From Volutella citrinella (Eukaryota > Ascomycota > Sordariomycetes > Hypocreales > Nectriaceae), in NCBI GenBank assembly GCA_034401135.1, contig JAWZSP010000003.1, forward strand, positions 4,030,001-4,094,000: 64,000 nt of DNA, given 5' to 3'. Shown here piece after piece: positions 30,839-42,171 of the stretch (positions are counted from its first letter, which is position 1; the number at the start of each line of letters is the position of its first letter). Made by a program: the position numbers and the translations under genes. The notes beneath the pieces were generated by a model. It was not told the origin of the DNA. It saw only the letters and a list, made by a program, of their open reading frames with translations, and did not search any database.

Positions 30839-33800
30839 GGCATATACGAGCGAGTGACGGCTGACTGAGGCGAGCGCGCTTGAGTGGGGAGGAGCTCAAG
30901 GCGTGCATGCGGCCTAGAATTGGTTGGCCGTCGTTGTCCCACGGCTTTTGAGTCACTGAGGATGGACGGGACTGGACCAAATGCATTTGATACCCCCCCA
31001 CACTGTCGAGGTCATTGCAACGGCAGGGTTGGTTAGCAGCAAATCAAACTCGGCCGTCGAACACTGTACTAAATAAAGCATGCTGCCCCAATTGTATTTT
31101 GTGACGGATCGGTGAGACGAAGGAAAGATGCGACATGCCAGTTGCCAGTGCAGCTCCCGTAGCAGCAGCCATAGTTGTTCGGATGCCTGGCAGATGTAAC
31201 ATGACAGAAATCACATATGTGACAAGCCTCGGAGCTCGCTGGTCGACAGATCGACAGATGGCAAAACGAACAAGTCACGTACAGGAAGGGTGCAGGAGAC
31301 CTGCCAACGAACGCAGGGTGGGTGGAGGTTTGGGAAAGCGAGCACTTTACGGACTGTTGAGGGCCGAGAAAAGCAAGCAGGACAGCCAACAAACACCATG
31401 GCGGTTTCGATCTAGGTGAGAAGCGCGGGTGGCATCACGCAAGAGGAAGCAAACTGGCACACCATGGGCACCGGAGGGCGCCGGCAGTGTACACGTCTGA
31501 TGGCAAAGCTGTCACGAAACGACGCTTAACTAGCATCATGGACGCCCGGAGGGGCCAGGCCAGGCGAGTGGCTCGGGCAGAGGGTGGACTGAGGCAGATT
31601 ACCGAGGTGGTGGGTGCCGGGCAGGGCAGGCAGTGGTGGTGTGACACAGCGAGCAGGGAGCCCACAGCAGTGACGGGACTGAGGAGCCGTGGCATCGTGT
31701 CTGGAGCCACGATGCATGGGGGTTAGGATTCTGTTTCGACGCGCAGAACCGTTTTGCAAACGGGGCAGGTGAGGCGACGGTGACGGAGCGAGTCACAGGA
31801 CAGCAAAAGTAAGGGTGGGTACGAGGGCCTGGAGGCAGTCGAGAAGGTGAGTGAGTGTGTGGGGAAAGGTGGGAGGGATCAAGGGAGGATGAAGAAGCTT
31901 AATGGGCAAACCGCCCCAGAAAAGGGTTTGACGACGAAGGACTCGGAAGAGCATGCGCATCGACTGGGGAGGCGGCTGAGGCCTTTTTGCCACGGCCCCA
32001 GGCGGCTGTTTCGCCGCTTGGAAGGAGTGGTAGGGTCCTGGTAGGGTCCTGGTAGGGATGTAGGGATGTCGGTACTACATAAGTAAGTACTGTAGTATGT
32101 CGAAGGGACCACTGGGGACAATCTGGAATCTGGTGGTGGGATGTGGCGCGATGTGGTAGGACGCGGTTGAGATGCGCCTCGGTCGCGGCACACATAGCGC
32201 ATACGGACTACTAGCAGTCGCACAGCAACCCCGGCCGAGGGCGCGGGATGACTCTGGGGGTGGGCGGCGGTCGCGGTCGTGAGAAACCGGCGCCGGGTTC
32301 TACCACAGCGGGCGGAGGGGGGGAGCCAGTCGCTCACCTGGCAGCGCGATGGCCTATCGATGCGCTCGCTGACCGAAATCTGCACCCGAGCGCGCGTGCT
32401 GCTGCTCCTGGTCTTAGGGTGGGGAGGACGAAGAGGGGCGAGGCCCCAGAAAGGACGGGAGCCTTGGACAGCTGGCAAGCTGTGAGTTGGCGGTGCTTGC
32501 CGCTGGCCGCCCTATAGCGGTGGTCTGGTCCCTTACAGGACGCATTATGCCCTACTGTCTGCATCCTGTTTCAAAGGGTTAAGGGTTAATCAATTTCGCA
32601 CACACTCGGGAATATTTTGCTCTGCCTGGCGCACAAATCCGTCCCGGAATATGGCGATAAACTGCACTCTGTAACTTCTGTTTCCTCTGGTTTCGTTTCG
32701 CGGCTTCGCGCACCCCCATGTCGCCATGTGTGTTCAAACGGTTTCGCGTCTGCCGCGTCGTGAAACACGCCCGTGATTGGCCTGACGCCAGATGCAAGTC
32801 GTCGGCAGCGCGGGAGCGAGCGCATGTGGGGCTGGGCCCGTGGAATGGGAAGCGCTATCGATAAGTGCCCTGGGGAAGGGTACCTGCAATTGACTTGTTG
32901 ACCAACTACAAGGGAGGACACCTGAGCTCGAGCATCAACATCGACGTCCAGGTTGGCTTGGGGGTGCCACCGCGGTGAGTCTTGGGCTCAAGCGAAGCAA
33001 CAAGCTCCTTCCTCATATTGTAGAACCGTAGCCGCGCCGCGGTCTGCTGGCCTCTCCGAACTCGCCCAAGAATCGACAGGCCGATCAGCCAAGGGATCGT
33101 TTTCGGGTCAGGATGCTGTTGGCCATCTGCTGGATAGCGCTGGCCAAAGCGCTCGCATCGCATGGATGGCAGGGGGGTGTCGTGTGGGAGGGCAACGTGG
33201 TGCAGGCCGGGCGACTGGCCGCTGCTCTCCCGGCCCTGAGACGGGGCATCTGGCCATGGCATCCGGCCGCGGAGGACGCAGCTTGGGATGCTTTGCGTCA
33301 TGTACACTACGGTGGGAGGTGGGATGCGGATGTGCCATTGACAATGGAGACGGATGCGCAATGTAAGCCAGGTGTACTGGTATGTAAGTTGGCGCAAGGT
33401 CGACCGAGGTGCAGGTGTACTGTCGTCTGTCGTGCATGTACACCGCAGGTATCGCATCGGTGTCGCGGCAGAGGTGCGACCAGGGGTGCACAAGGCTTCC
33501 CCAGTGCCTGCACGCCGACCAGCCAATGGCAGGGCGTCGCGTGCGCGCGGTGCCGATCAGTTACAACGCGCGGTGCATCCTCGCGCCCACACGGCGCACT
33601 TCGTCTCCCCCCAGGCCAACCTCGTCCAAAGGCCCCAGATGCCCACCCCGGTGATCCACGACGAACGGGAGGCCGCGATGCCTCTTGGCCTGCCTTAGCG
33701 TCCGCTTGTGCACCCGGACGCCCCCGCTTTTTCCGACCTGCAGCCTCCGTGAGTCACCGACAGCCACTCGCTGTGAGCGACGTGCCTTGTCGCGATGCAG

Positions 33801-34494
33801 CCTCTCTTCTGGCTCGACACTAGCGGTGGGCTGTGGACAGACTCTGTAGGGGGGGAGACTGGTGGACGAGGACCCCCAAGTCGTCTGTGATGGACAATGG
33901 GGGGCGGGAGAGGGACGAGGAAATCGCGCGTGGACAAGGTGGTTTTCGTTGTGGATTGCTGGGAGGCAGGAGACGGATGTGGATGTGGATGGGGAGGGGC
34001 TGATTGCCCACCGGCGCAGACCCCGTCGTGGCTAGAGATATATCTCGACCTCCCAGGCCCGGCCCTCGCGTACGATTGCAACTCATCTACTACTGCTACA
34101 ACTTCTAACTGCAACTGCCATCACCACCTGCACGAGGAGTGCCTGGCAGCCCGTCGCCCTTCGCCTATCTCGTCACTGTCGGCTTGCGAGCAAGATCTAA
34201 GCCGGCTGCTTAAGCGAGCGACTGTCCTCTCTCGACTTACACGCCCTCGTCCTATCGCGCCTGAACATCGTCTTACCTCCGTGGCCCGGTCACAACACCA
34301 TCATCCCACATCATCGCCATCAGCACTGCGCACTAGCACCACCCAGCAGCACACCGAGCACAAGCCTACAACCGCTTACACCACTCTCAGCACATCATCT
34401 GCCAACACCTCTCGTCGCTTCTTGGCTGGCCGGGGACGACGACCAGGACGAGAACCTCTGCCTCTCGCCGCTGCGACATGCTCCTCCCGCCGCC
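30839..34494. other. Long intergenic region; no gene seen
   Basis: 3.7 kb between two plus-strand genes. It holds a short tandem repeat (32029-32068). The pyrimidine- and CAC-rich stretch at about 34090-34490 is probably the leader or promoter of the next gene. Many short ORFs occur on both strands, but none shows a family, signal peptide or long stretch of sensible composition. Confidence 0.5.
32029..32068. repeat. Tandem GGTAGGGTCCT / TAGGGATG repeats
   Basis: Two exact 11-bp copies of GGTAGGGTCCT, then GGTAGGGATG and TAGGGATG. Non-coding. Confidence 0.75.
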
Positions 34495-36579
34495 ATGGCC
34501 ACCTCAGACCAGCTCTTGCTCACCGTCCTGAGGAGCGCCCACACCCAGGACGCCCTCCTCCCCCTGCTCTCCACTGCCGACCTCTGCGCCCTGCGCCAGT
34601 GCTCCTCTGGCTTCTGCAACCTGCTCACCCGGCGCGTCTTCAAGCGGATCCACGTCTCCTTCTCGGCGAGCACCTTCACCCGCCAGGCCCGCGTCGCTGC
34701 CCTCGCCCGCATCGGCCATCACATCGAGCACCTCACCTTCTATCTGCCGCACTCGGATGCCACGTTCCTCCCGCCCCTGGTCCACCCGCAGTCGGGTGCC
34801 GAGATTGCCTTCCTCTACACTCCGCACACCTCCATGGGCTCCGTCCTGTCCCGTCCAAAGTATGCCAACTCGGAGCTCGCAGACATCCTGACCCAGCAGT
34901 ACCCCCCGCTGTTCCATGCTGCCACAAACGTCCCCAGCTTCATCTACGCCCTGCGCAACCTGCCCAACATGCGCCACTTGACCGTCCGCTGCCCGGACCA
35001 GAGCCCCAGCGAGAGGTACCGTCGCAATGCCGTCGACTATGCGCTCATCAGTCTCCGTATCGCCCTTGAACGGGCCCCCCTGACCAAGCTGAACAAGCTA
35101 TCCCTGTCCGATGTGCACCCCGCAGCCTTCAACTACCTCCGCCATGGCGGCCCCGGCTTCGGCTGTGTGCCCTCGGCATCCCGACGCTGGCGCCAAATAA
35201 AGAAGCTGTCCATCTCCGTAGAGGCCTGGGACTTTTACGGTGCCTCGCCTGGCCTCGACCACCTCAAGGTCATGGACGACTACATCCGCAACTTTGCCCC
35301 CGTCCTGGAGAAGTTCTCCTTCACCTGGCTGGGCAGCAAGGGACCTTGCCCCGTCTCCCTCTCCTATGACCCTCTGTTCGCGCCGCCTCGTGCCAGTAGG
35401 AAGCTGTTCCACGAGGTCACATCCCCCAGCTCTCCCCTACCACCCCGTCCGGGCCGGGGCGCCATGCACTTCCCCAAGATGCGCTACCTGGCAATACGCA
35501 ACTGCTCCATGAACTCTCCGCAGCTGCGCGAGCTGATTGTCTCCCACCGCGAGACCGTCAGAGAATATGACTTTGAGAGCGTCTGCCTCGTAAACAATGG
35601 CAACTGGGACGAGGCTCTCGCGCCCCTGGCCGATGACGATGCGTGGTCAAGAAGCAGTAGCTTTTCCACGCCCTCCGAGGCTACTCTTGTCACCAGTCCC
35701 AGCTCAGAGTTCCTGCCGAGCCCAAGTGCAGCTGTGGCCGCCGCAAGTGCTGAGCTGCTCAACTTCGACCTGGCCAGTATGGCTAGCATGGCCGGCATGC
35801 CCTTTAGCAACGACGGCAGCGAGACCCTCGTCGACCACTCAGGAGGGGAAGACGATGATGATGCTGCCACCGTCTGCCCTGAGAGGCGGGACTCGGGCGT
35901 CAGCTTCAGCACAAAGCTGCGCAAGAAGCGCTCTCGCCGTCGCCGTCGCAAGCACCGAGGCGACGCGGAAGAGGAGTCCTTTGAGACTGTGACAATACCG
36001 CCGCCCTCATCACCACCACCACCGCCGCCACCACCACCGCTGGCATTCCCAGCACCACTTCGTCGTCTTGCCTCCCACCGACGCAAGCCCTCACGGCCAA
36101 CTCTAAAACCGTCGCTTGAGGATGGATTCCTCCGGCCATGCACCCCCGTGGCCAAGCCCGCCATTATCACGGCTCCGATGCTGGCCTCTGACCCGCAACC
36201 GGTCCTGCTGCAGCCGCGGATCTATGACCCGGCAGCCAAGAGCTCCGCGGCCGCGACCCCCGACGACGGCATCACCCAGGTGCAGCGCAACCTCGAACAA
36301 GAGGAGGCGCACCGCCTGATGGCAGAGGACGCCGTCGCCCGCTCCTCCGCTCTGCAGAAGGCCAAGGCCGCAGTGCTGACCAAGCTGAGCCTTGAATTCT
36401 GCCAGAAGAAGCAGAGCCATCACCACAACCCTTCGGGCCGCGTCGCCGAGCCAGGCGCTTGCCGGCTGCTGGCCGGGCGGGACCTCAGCACGGCGTTTGG
36501 TGCCGGCATGGTGTTGGATGACAGGGCGACCATGGATAACCGCAGCTTGCTCGTTCCGCTGATGTTTAGTCGGTCATGA
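34495..36579 (+). CDS. F-box-like protein of unknown function
   Basis: Single exon, 694 aa, from ATG 34495, which sits in a CCGCCATGG context after a pyrimidine-rich leader. Residues about 20-60 (LLPLLSTADLCALRQCSSGFCNLLTRRVFKRIHV) resemble an F-box, which would link a substrate to an SCF ubiquitin ligase. Residues about 75-370 contain LRR-like pieces (RNLPNMRHLTVRCPD, LTKLNKLSLSDVHP, FPKMRYLAIRNCSMNSPQLRELIV), as in other fungal F-box proteins. The C-terminal third is low-complexity: Ser/Ala-rich, an acidic run, a basic patch (LRKKRSRRRRRKHR, likely nuclear) and polyproline (PPPSSPPPPPPPPPLAF), then a helical QRNLEQEEAHRLMAEDAVARSS stretch. Target unknown. The overlapping plus frame 33897-35069 is a shadow. 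Confidence 0.82.
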   Translation: MATSDQLLLTVLRSAHTQDALLPLLSTADLCALRQCSSGFCNLLTRRVFKRIHVSFSASTFTRQARVAALARIGHHIEHLTFYLPHSDATFLPPLVHPQSGAEIAFLYTPHTSMGSVLSRPKYANSELADILTQQYPPLFHAATNVPSFIYALRNLPNMRHLTVRCPDQSPSERYRRNAVDYALISLRIALERAPLTKLNKLSLSDVHPAAFNYLRHGGPGFGCVPSASRRWRQIKKLSISVEAWDFYGASPGLDHLKVMDDYIRNFAPVLEKFSFTWLGSKGPCPVSLSYDPLFAPPRASRKLFHEVTSPSSPLPPRPGRGAMHFPKMRYLAIRNCSMNSPQLRELIVSHRETVREYDFESVCLVNNGNWDEALAPLADDDAWSRSSSFSTPSEATLVTSPSSEFLPSPSAAVAAASAELLNFDLASMASMAGMPFSNDGSETLVDHSGGEDDDDAATVCPERRDSGVSFSTKLRKKRSRRRRRKHRGDAEEESFETVTIPPPSSPPPPPPPPPLAFPAPLRRLASHRRKPSRPTLKPSLEDGFLRPCTPVAKPAIITAPMLASDPQPVLLQPRIYDPAAKSSAAATPDDGITQVQRNLEQEEAHRLMAEDAVARSSALQKAKAAVLTKLSLEFCQKKQSHHHNPSGRVAEPGACRLLAGRDLSTAFGAGMVLDDRATMDNRSLLVPLMFSRS

Positions 36580-37025
36580 GCGGCGAAACAACGAGGGGGA
36601 AAACACGGGACCCCGTCAGCAAAGGGCGGATTCTTTCGTTTCAAACCCTTTCCTTATGTTTTCTTGTAATGCAGATATGATGCCATGATGATCATGTCCT
36701 TTTTCCTGTATCCCTTTTCATGTACGTATGACGATTCCTTCCTTGCGAGCAGATGGCGAGGTGTATATAGGTGTGTCAGCCAAAGAGGCAAATTCAATGC
36801 ATTTACTCAACTCGCCGCCCCTCTGATTGCCATGCTGCGTCGAGACTTGTCGTAGTTGACCGGCAGTTGATCTGTAGATGGAAAGGCGACACGTCGTACG
36901 CGCATAGTTAATTCACCGTATAACACGCAGGTAGGGCAAGAAGAGTCCCGCGAGCAGGGTATCTCAAGTCATGCATTAACTACCAATTCAAGCAAAGCCC
37001 AAGGCGCCCAGTTCCCCTCTCTTTT
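36580..37025. other. Convergent intergenic region
   Basis: 3' ends of the F-box-like gene and nop13; T-rich patches near 36650-36720 may serve 3' processing. No gene seen. Confidence 0.5.
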
Positions 37026-38318
37026 CTAATCAAAAGTCATCTTGGATCCCGTGTGCTTCACGACGGCACCCGTCAGTCTCGCAACCTGGATATCCTCGGC
37101 CGTCTTCAGCGGCTTGGGCCCGCTGTCCGCAGCACCGTTACCCTCGCCGTCGTTCCTCCTCGCCGGCGGCCTGCCCCGCGGGTTGTTGCTGTCCGGCTTG
37201 GGGCGGTCCTTGCCGAACCGCTTCTTGTACCGCGCCTGGTCGTCTTCGGCGAGCTCAATCTTCAGTTCGCGACCCAGCATGCGGTTCACCCACCACTTGC
37301 GCGTCTTGAACTGCTTCTGCTGCTGCTTCTGTTTCTTCTTGGCCTCGGCGTCCTCGTCCCCATCCTCGTCATCGGAGGCGTCCTTGAAGTCATCTTCCGT
37401 CTCCACGGCCTCTTTGATCTTGACAAAGCCCTTGACGGCCCAGGCGGCCGCTTCCGACTCCCTGAACATGACCCAACCGTAGCCCTTGCACTTGCCTGTG
37501 TCCTCGAATGTAGCCACCTTGACCCAATCAATATCACCACACTTTTCGAAATTGCGCCGGACGTCCTCTTCGGTTGTCTTGAAGCCCATGTTGCCAACAA
37601 AGATCTTGCGGCTTGCGTTGGTCTCCTTCTTGGCTGCCTGCTGGCCCTCCTTGCCCTCGGCGGCGGTTCCCTCGGCCGTCTCATCCTCCTTCTCCTTCTT
37701 GGGTCGTCCCTCAAACGACTTGGCGTCCTTGATGAGCAGCTTACGCGACGAGAGTTCCGTCTCTGAAAGGGCGATGGCGGCGACCTTTGGGCCGATGTCG
37801 TTGAAGTCGACATAGGCAAAGCCCTTGTTGGCAGGCTTGACGCTCTTGTCGCGGCCGGGCTCTTTACTCGTGGGCAGCTTGATGCGAGTGATCATTTCGT
37901 CGACAATGACGCCGCCCGAGTTGTCAATGAGCCAGGTGCGCAGTTCCGTGGGGGTCACGGTGAACGGTAAGTTGCCAACCCAGACACCATGCTCGGAGCG
38001 ACCCTCCTTCTTGCTCTCCTTCTTCTCGTCGTCGCTGTCAGCTTTGCTGGGAATCGCCTTGCCCTTCTTGAGGGCTCGGCGGGCACGCTTCGAAGGGGGC
38101 TCGGGGGCGGAGACATCGATCTCAATCTCCTCTTGGTCGGCCTTGCGCTTCGTCGAACCGGATGGCTGGTCGGCAGCGTCGTCTGTGGCGTCGGCCATGT
38201 CCACTTCCTCGGTCTTGGTTTCGGGAATCTCGTCTTGCTTCTGTGCCTTGGAAGCCTTGGAAGCCTTTTCGGCCTTCCTAGCCTCTGACTTGGATGACTT
38301 CTTCTCTTTGGTCGCCAT
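37026..38318 (-). CDS. nop13: Nucleolar RNA-binding protein Nop13
   Basis: Single exon, 430 aa. A Lys/Glu-rich N-terminus (repeated KASKASKAQK, then acidic and KRARRALKKGK basic patches) is typical of nucleolar proteins. RRM1 starts at GVWVGNLPF (about 110) and ends with NKGFAYVDFND and LLIKDAKSFEGR. RRM2 starts at RKIFVGNMGF (about 236), with CKGYGWVMFRE as RNP1, and is followed by a long acidic insert (DDFKDASDDEDGDEDAE) before RKWWVNRMLGRELKIEL. The C-terminus is basic with RFGKDRPKPDSNN. Yeast Nop13 is a nucleolar pre-ribosome-associated protein; the precise RNA is unknown. Convergent with the F-box-like gene. Confidence 0.93.
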   Translation of the reverse strand: MATKEKKSSKSEARKAEKASKASKAQKQDEIPETKTEEVDMADATDDAADQPSGSTKRKADQEEIEIDVSAPEPPSKRARRALKKGKAIPSKADSDDEKKESKKEGRSEHGVWVGNLPFTVTPTELRTWLIDNSGGVIVDEMITRIKLPTSKEPGRDKSVKPANKGFAYVDFNDIGPKVAAIALSETELSSRKLLIKDAKSFEGRPKKEKEDETAEGTAAEGKEGQQAAKKETNASRKIFVGNMGFKTTEEDVRRNFEKCGDIDWVKVATFEDTGKCKGYGWVMFRESEAAAWAVKGFVKIKEAVETEDDFKDASDDEDGDEDAEAKKKQKQQQKQFKTRKWWVNRMLGRELKIELAEDDQARYKKRFGKDRPKPDSNNPRGRPPARRNDGEGNGAADSGPKPLKTAEDIQVARLTGAVVKHTGSKMTFD

Positions 38319-40520
38319 TGTCGCGTATAAGAACCTGTTGAGTAGGATGTACTAAGTCGTACACTCATCAGTGTCATTCAGCCAGAAATTTTTCTGCGGG
38401 CGGTTGGCCGATAAGCGATAAGAGGCGGGAGGAGTGGGGCTCTGGTAACTCCCCGCCTCCCGGGTACCTGCTCCGTTGTGAGCGGATGGCAGCGTGCCCA
38501 GGCCGGGTGTCCGCTATAATTACAACACAACTAGTGGGCCAATGGGCGGAAGTGATCATTCTGTGCAAATTCGAGGCGACGGGCTACCTGGCTACGATGC
38601 TTTAGGGGAAGTAAGCATCGGATTGAAATGCAATTGGAACAAGGCATCAATCTAGAGGAGGCTTGCATGAAGCTGGAACTCGTGGTAGGTGCCGACATTG
38701 AGAATCAGCAGGTATGCGTGATTCTGTGAAACCCTCTTGCACTTTTTTGCCAAGAGACGGCGCTCTGTCTGACGCCTCACCTGATGGCGGATATGTGCGC
38801 AGGCCGATATCTCCCAACATCACCAGCCACGAGTCGAGCATGCATGGCACGGAACACTTAGTAATGTGGATATGAGTGGATTGTCTGCCTCAACTGCCGT
38901 CCGGGGGAACCAACTCGTGGTTTGAAGGATTGGTGAGCGATTCAGTCGCTCGACCTCGCCCCCTTTCCTTCTCAAGGCGGGCCCCCGCCAAGGCAATGCA
39001 AGGGGCAGCGAAGGCTGATAGTCGTCGGCGAACTTTGGAGTGGAAATGACCATGAGGCATCTTGACCGAAACGCAAACGCCGCAGCATATAAGGGGACAC
39101 TAGACTGGGCGGAAACTAGTGGTGTCTCATCTAAAATGCCATACGGCAATGAAAGTGCTAACTTCTATTAGTAGTTGGTTAACCTGCGCAAACACACACG
39201 CCATTTGCCGACGAGGGGAGCAATTAGCGGCAGGAGAAAGAAATGTCGCTCCCAGTGCCTAGGAGGCGGGTTTCAACAGGCAATGCTACTTTCCTAACCG
39301 AGTATGGGCGAGAGGCTGAACCAGTAGACCGGGATGGAGGGTCTCAAGAGTCGAGATGGGCATTTCCAAATTGACTGTCAGGGTCAGCAGGAAAATTCAG
39401 GAATATCGTTGGTGGACATAATTAGAACTCAACGATAACTACAGTGTTTTGCCTGGGCCAGCATTCGGAACAATCAGGATAGTCATCCATCGGTTCCATC
39501 CATCCATCCCAACCCGTCCAGTGTGCGGTGCTTGGCATGGGGCATCTGACTTGGGAGGCGTAGTTGAACGGCACTAGTTGCGCCCGCGCACATGGCTCAT
39601 TCTCTCGGGCTAGTTTATGCGGCGTGAGGAGGCGATTGGCCCTTGGTCGGGGACGGGTGTGGCAACTTGGACCACTGGGGAGTTCTCCGAAGCAGCACCC
39701 CAGGCTTCTAGTCAGGACGACTCACGTGGGACCAGTAAACGGCCTGGCTGGTCGTGGGAGCGCCCAGAATACGGAGGGAAAGCTGGTAGAGATGGAGAGC
39801 CATCGATTGACAAGATGACCTTATTTCAACGAGCCACTGGCTGCTGAGACTGGCCGTTGGTGAGTGCCTTCTTGGGCGGCAGGCTCGGTTTGTAGCGGCT
39901 GCCCCAGCGCCCATCCTGGCCCGGTGGAATGAACCTAAACGTCCCATCACGTGCGGTGGAGCAGCTGCCTATAGCCGTGCTACCCTTAGCGAATGAAGCG
40001 CTCTTTCCGACCCTGTCCGCCTGTGGCCCCGGCCGGCTGGCAGTCACCACCTGGGCACACCTTTTCCTGTTGCCGCCCTCCCGCCTCTTGCCTCTCTCAC
40101 TCAGCTCCGCTACTCATCTCAACCCAATCCACTTGCGCACCGCAACCCACCCACTCTCTCGTGGTGACCCGTAACAACGCATCGCCCAAGCCCACCAACT
40201 AGCGTCGCAGCGCTGGCTTTTTTCAGTGCCTTGTCCTGCTGGGCACCCATGCCGCCGCTTTTCACCGCCTTCCGCTGAGATTCCCGCTTTCCCCGACCTC
40301 CTTCCCTCTCTCCACTTCCACAAAGAAACGACTGGCGACATTCAAAGCTTGCATCGATATCTGTTTCCCATCCACTGTTTGCCCCTGTGCACACGACCCG
40401 GACGCCCGTCAAACCCCAAGCTCACCCGCTTCCATCGTTTGACCCAGCCGATCGGCATCCATCTGGCTACTGTCAACGCAAGCGCTGAGTGGTTGCTCAG
40501 CACCATCGCCTCCGTTCACA
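38319..40520. other. Divergent upstream region nop13/sts1; no gene seen
   Basis: 2.2 kb. The right 450 bp are strongly pyrimidine-rich, as in a fungal promoter/leader for sts1. A short CATC repeat lies at 39490-39508. Between, nothing recognisable. Confidence 0.5.
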
Positions 40521-41522
40521 ATGAACGTCCTCCTCTCGCCACAACCTCCTGTTCTCCCTCATCAGCACGAGAACCCTCGATTATCTCCTCAGCGATCACG
40601 TATGTGCCCCCGGGTGGTTGCCTCGATACGCTCTCGATACAGGCCATCTTGTTGTTCATTTTTTCCCTTGTTGGGGGCTGACCAAATCCTAGTTTCTCCT
40701 CTTCAAAACATGAGTTCTCGCAAGCGGAAGGCCGACGAGGATGGCGACGAGACGATGTCGCCCCAAAGCTCACCCGCCATATCCGCTAGGCCTCTCGCCC
40801 GACCATCGAAGAAGATCCGATCCAGCGATATTATCGGTCGACCCCTCTCCCTCCCTCGTCTCCTAGAAACCCTCGATACATCACAGCTACGCACTGTCCT
40901 CGAACGAATTTGCGAGCGGCACCCCGACATTGGTCGAGAGGTTGTTTCGGGAGCTCCCCGTCCTTCAGTGTCGTCAGCACTCGCTGTTCTGCACGATTAT
41001 GTGACTAGACTGAAGGAGGCTGCCCCTTACGGCCAGTCGAGTCCCGAATACACATATTACCGAGTCAAGGATGCTTTGGTCGCCCTCATCGATGCGCTCT
41101 TCGATTTTACGCCTCAGTTCCTCCCGCCGAACGAGAACCAGCCATCAAAGTCCCTCCAGTTCCTGGATGGCGCCACGATGATCATTCACGACTTACCGAA
41201 CTGGGAACCGCAGGCCTACCGACACCACAAGGATAGCGCCTATGAAGAGATATCCAAAGCATGGGCTTTGGTGATCAATGAAGCCGCCAAGCGTGCTGGT
41301 GGCTTCAACCTGCATTCGGGCGGATGGGATCAAACGTTGTCTCGCCACAACGAGCAGTCGGGCGGACGGTTATCCACTGCCATCAACGCCATGGCAAACA
41401 ATGTCGGATGGATGGGCCCCAACACTGGCGGAACATCCTCAAGCGCAAACGACCCCAACTCGATCCTCAACCAGCTGGTATCGGGTGCGTATGGATCTCC
41501 TGTGCGAGTCGGGCCCTGGTAG
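40521..41522 (+). CDS. sts1: Sts1/Cut8-like nuclear proteasome tethering factor
   Basis: Cut8/Sts1 holds the 26S proteasome at the nuclear envelope and is needed for nuclear protein turnover and mitosis. Exon 1 (40521-40599) encodes the conserved start MNVLLSPQPPVLPHQHENP. A 93-nt intron (40600-40692, GTATGT...CCTAG) leads to exon 2 (40693-41522), joining SPQRS to LSPLQN. The mature protein is 302 aa. A basic segment (SSRKRKADEDGDE, PSKKIRSSD) suits a nuclear signal and the proteasome-binding lysine-rich region. The helical core runs GRPLSLPRLLETLDTSQLRTVLERICERHPDIG, then TYYRVKDALVALIDALFDFTPQFLPP and the conserved WALVINEAAKRAGGFNLHSGGWDQ, ending SPVRVGPW. The intron is 3n and stop-free. 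A start at ATG 40710 would lose the conserved N-terminus. Confidence 0.95.
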   Translation: MNVLLSPQPPVLPHQHENPRLSPQRSRMCPRVVASIRSRYRPSCCSFFPLLGADQILVSPLQNMSSRKRKADEDGDETMSPQSSPAISARPLARPSKKIRSSDIIGRPLSLPRLLETLDTSQLRTVLERICERHPDIGREVVSGAPRPSVSSALAVLHDYVTRLKEAAPYGQSSPEYTYYRVKDALVALIDALFDFTPQFLPPNENQPSKSLQFLDGATMIIHDLPNWEPQAYRHHKDSAYEEISKAWALVINEAAKRAGGFNLHSGGWDQTLSRHNEQSGGRLSTAINAMANNVGWMGPNTGGTSSSANDPNSILNQLVSGAYGSPVRVGPW

Positions 41523-42171
41523 GCTCCTTCGAGATTTGCCCTCACGGCTGTTCTGGTGGCGGACGACATGTCGCGACGCTTGGGACGGGCCATTTTAGGT
41601 AGCATACATTACGACTCCTTGTTCTGACGACTTTCATTTGGCATCGGGGGCTAGCATAGACTTCGGGTACTTCATTTCATGTCATGGCTGGTCTGACGGC
41701 GTTTGCTTGCATTTTCTTGATATCCCTTTTCTTCACTACCAGCAGCAGGGATAATAATGTATCCAGTCTTTCATTGGGTACCATTCGGCGTGGACAGATG
41801 GATCACTGCCATCATGTATGTAGATCAGCCTCGATCTACAGGTTTTAGGGAGTCCGGAGTCCAGGACGCGGGAAGCAGTGGATTGCGATTTCCAGCGGCA
41901 AATGCCAATCGTGAAACTCATGTGAATGTTCCTGTTCTTGTAGCATCCCATCTCGGCGAAATCCGCACTTAGTCAAGAGTCTTCTTGTGCCTCCAAAGGG
42001 CAGCGTGATTGGCAAACGCGGGGGGTATTCGCAGCAACTTGTGGGCCTATGTCCAATTCACCACTTGTTATCAGATCAAAAGGCCATCCGTGTTAATTTT
42101 TATTTGGCATTCATAACTCAGATTGGGCTTCGATAGCTGTTGCTTTATCTACAACAAGACACTCTTCTCGG
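41523..42171. other. Convergent intergenic region sts1/thioredoxin
   Basis: 649 bp of 3' flanks. No gene recognised. Confidence 0.5.

Noticed and set aside
32574..32590. GGGTTAAGGGTTAA resembling telomeric repeats
   Set aside because: Only two imperfect units; not a telomeric tract.
33897..35069. 390-codon plus frame overlapping the F-box-like gene
   Set aside because: A Pro/His/Arg-rich shadow of the pyrimidine leader and the real frame starting at 34495.
9540..40599. A biosynthetic gene cluster or defence system
   Set aside because: Neighbours are unrelated housekeeping genes; the lone O-methyltransferase has no synthase or P450 nearby.
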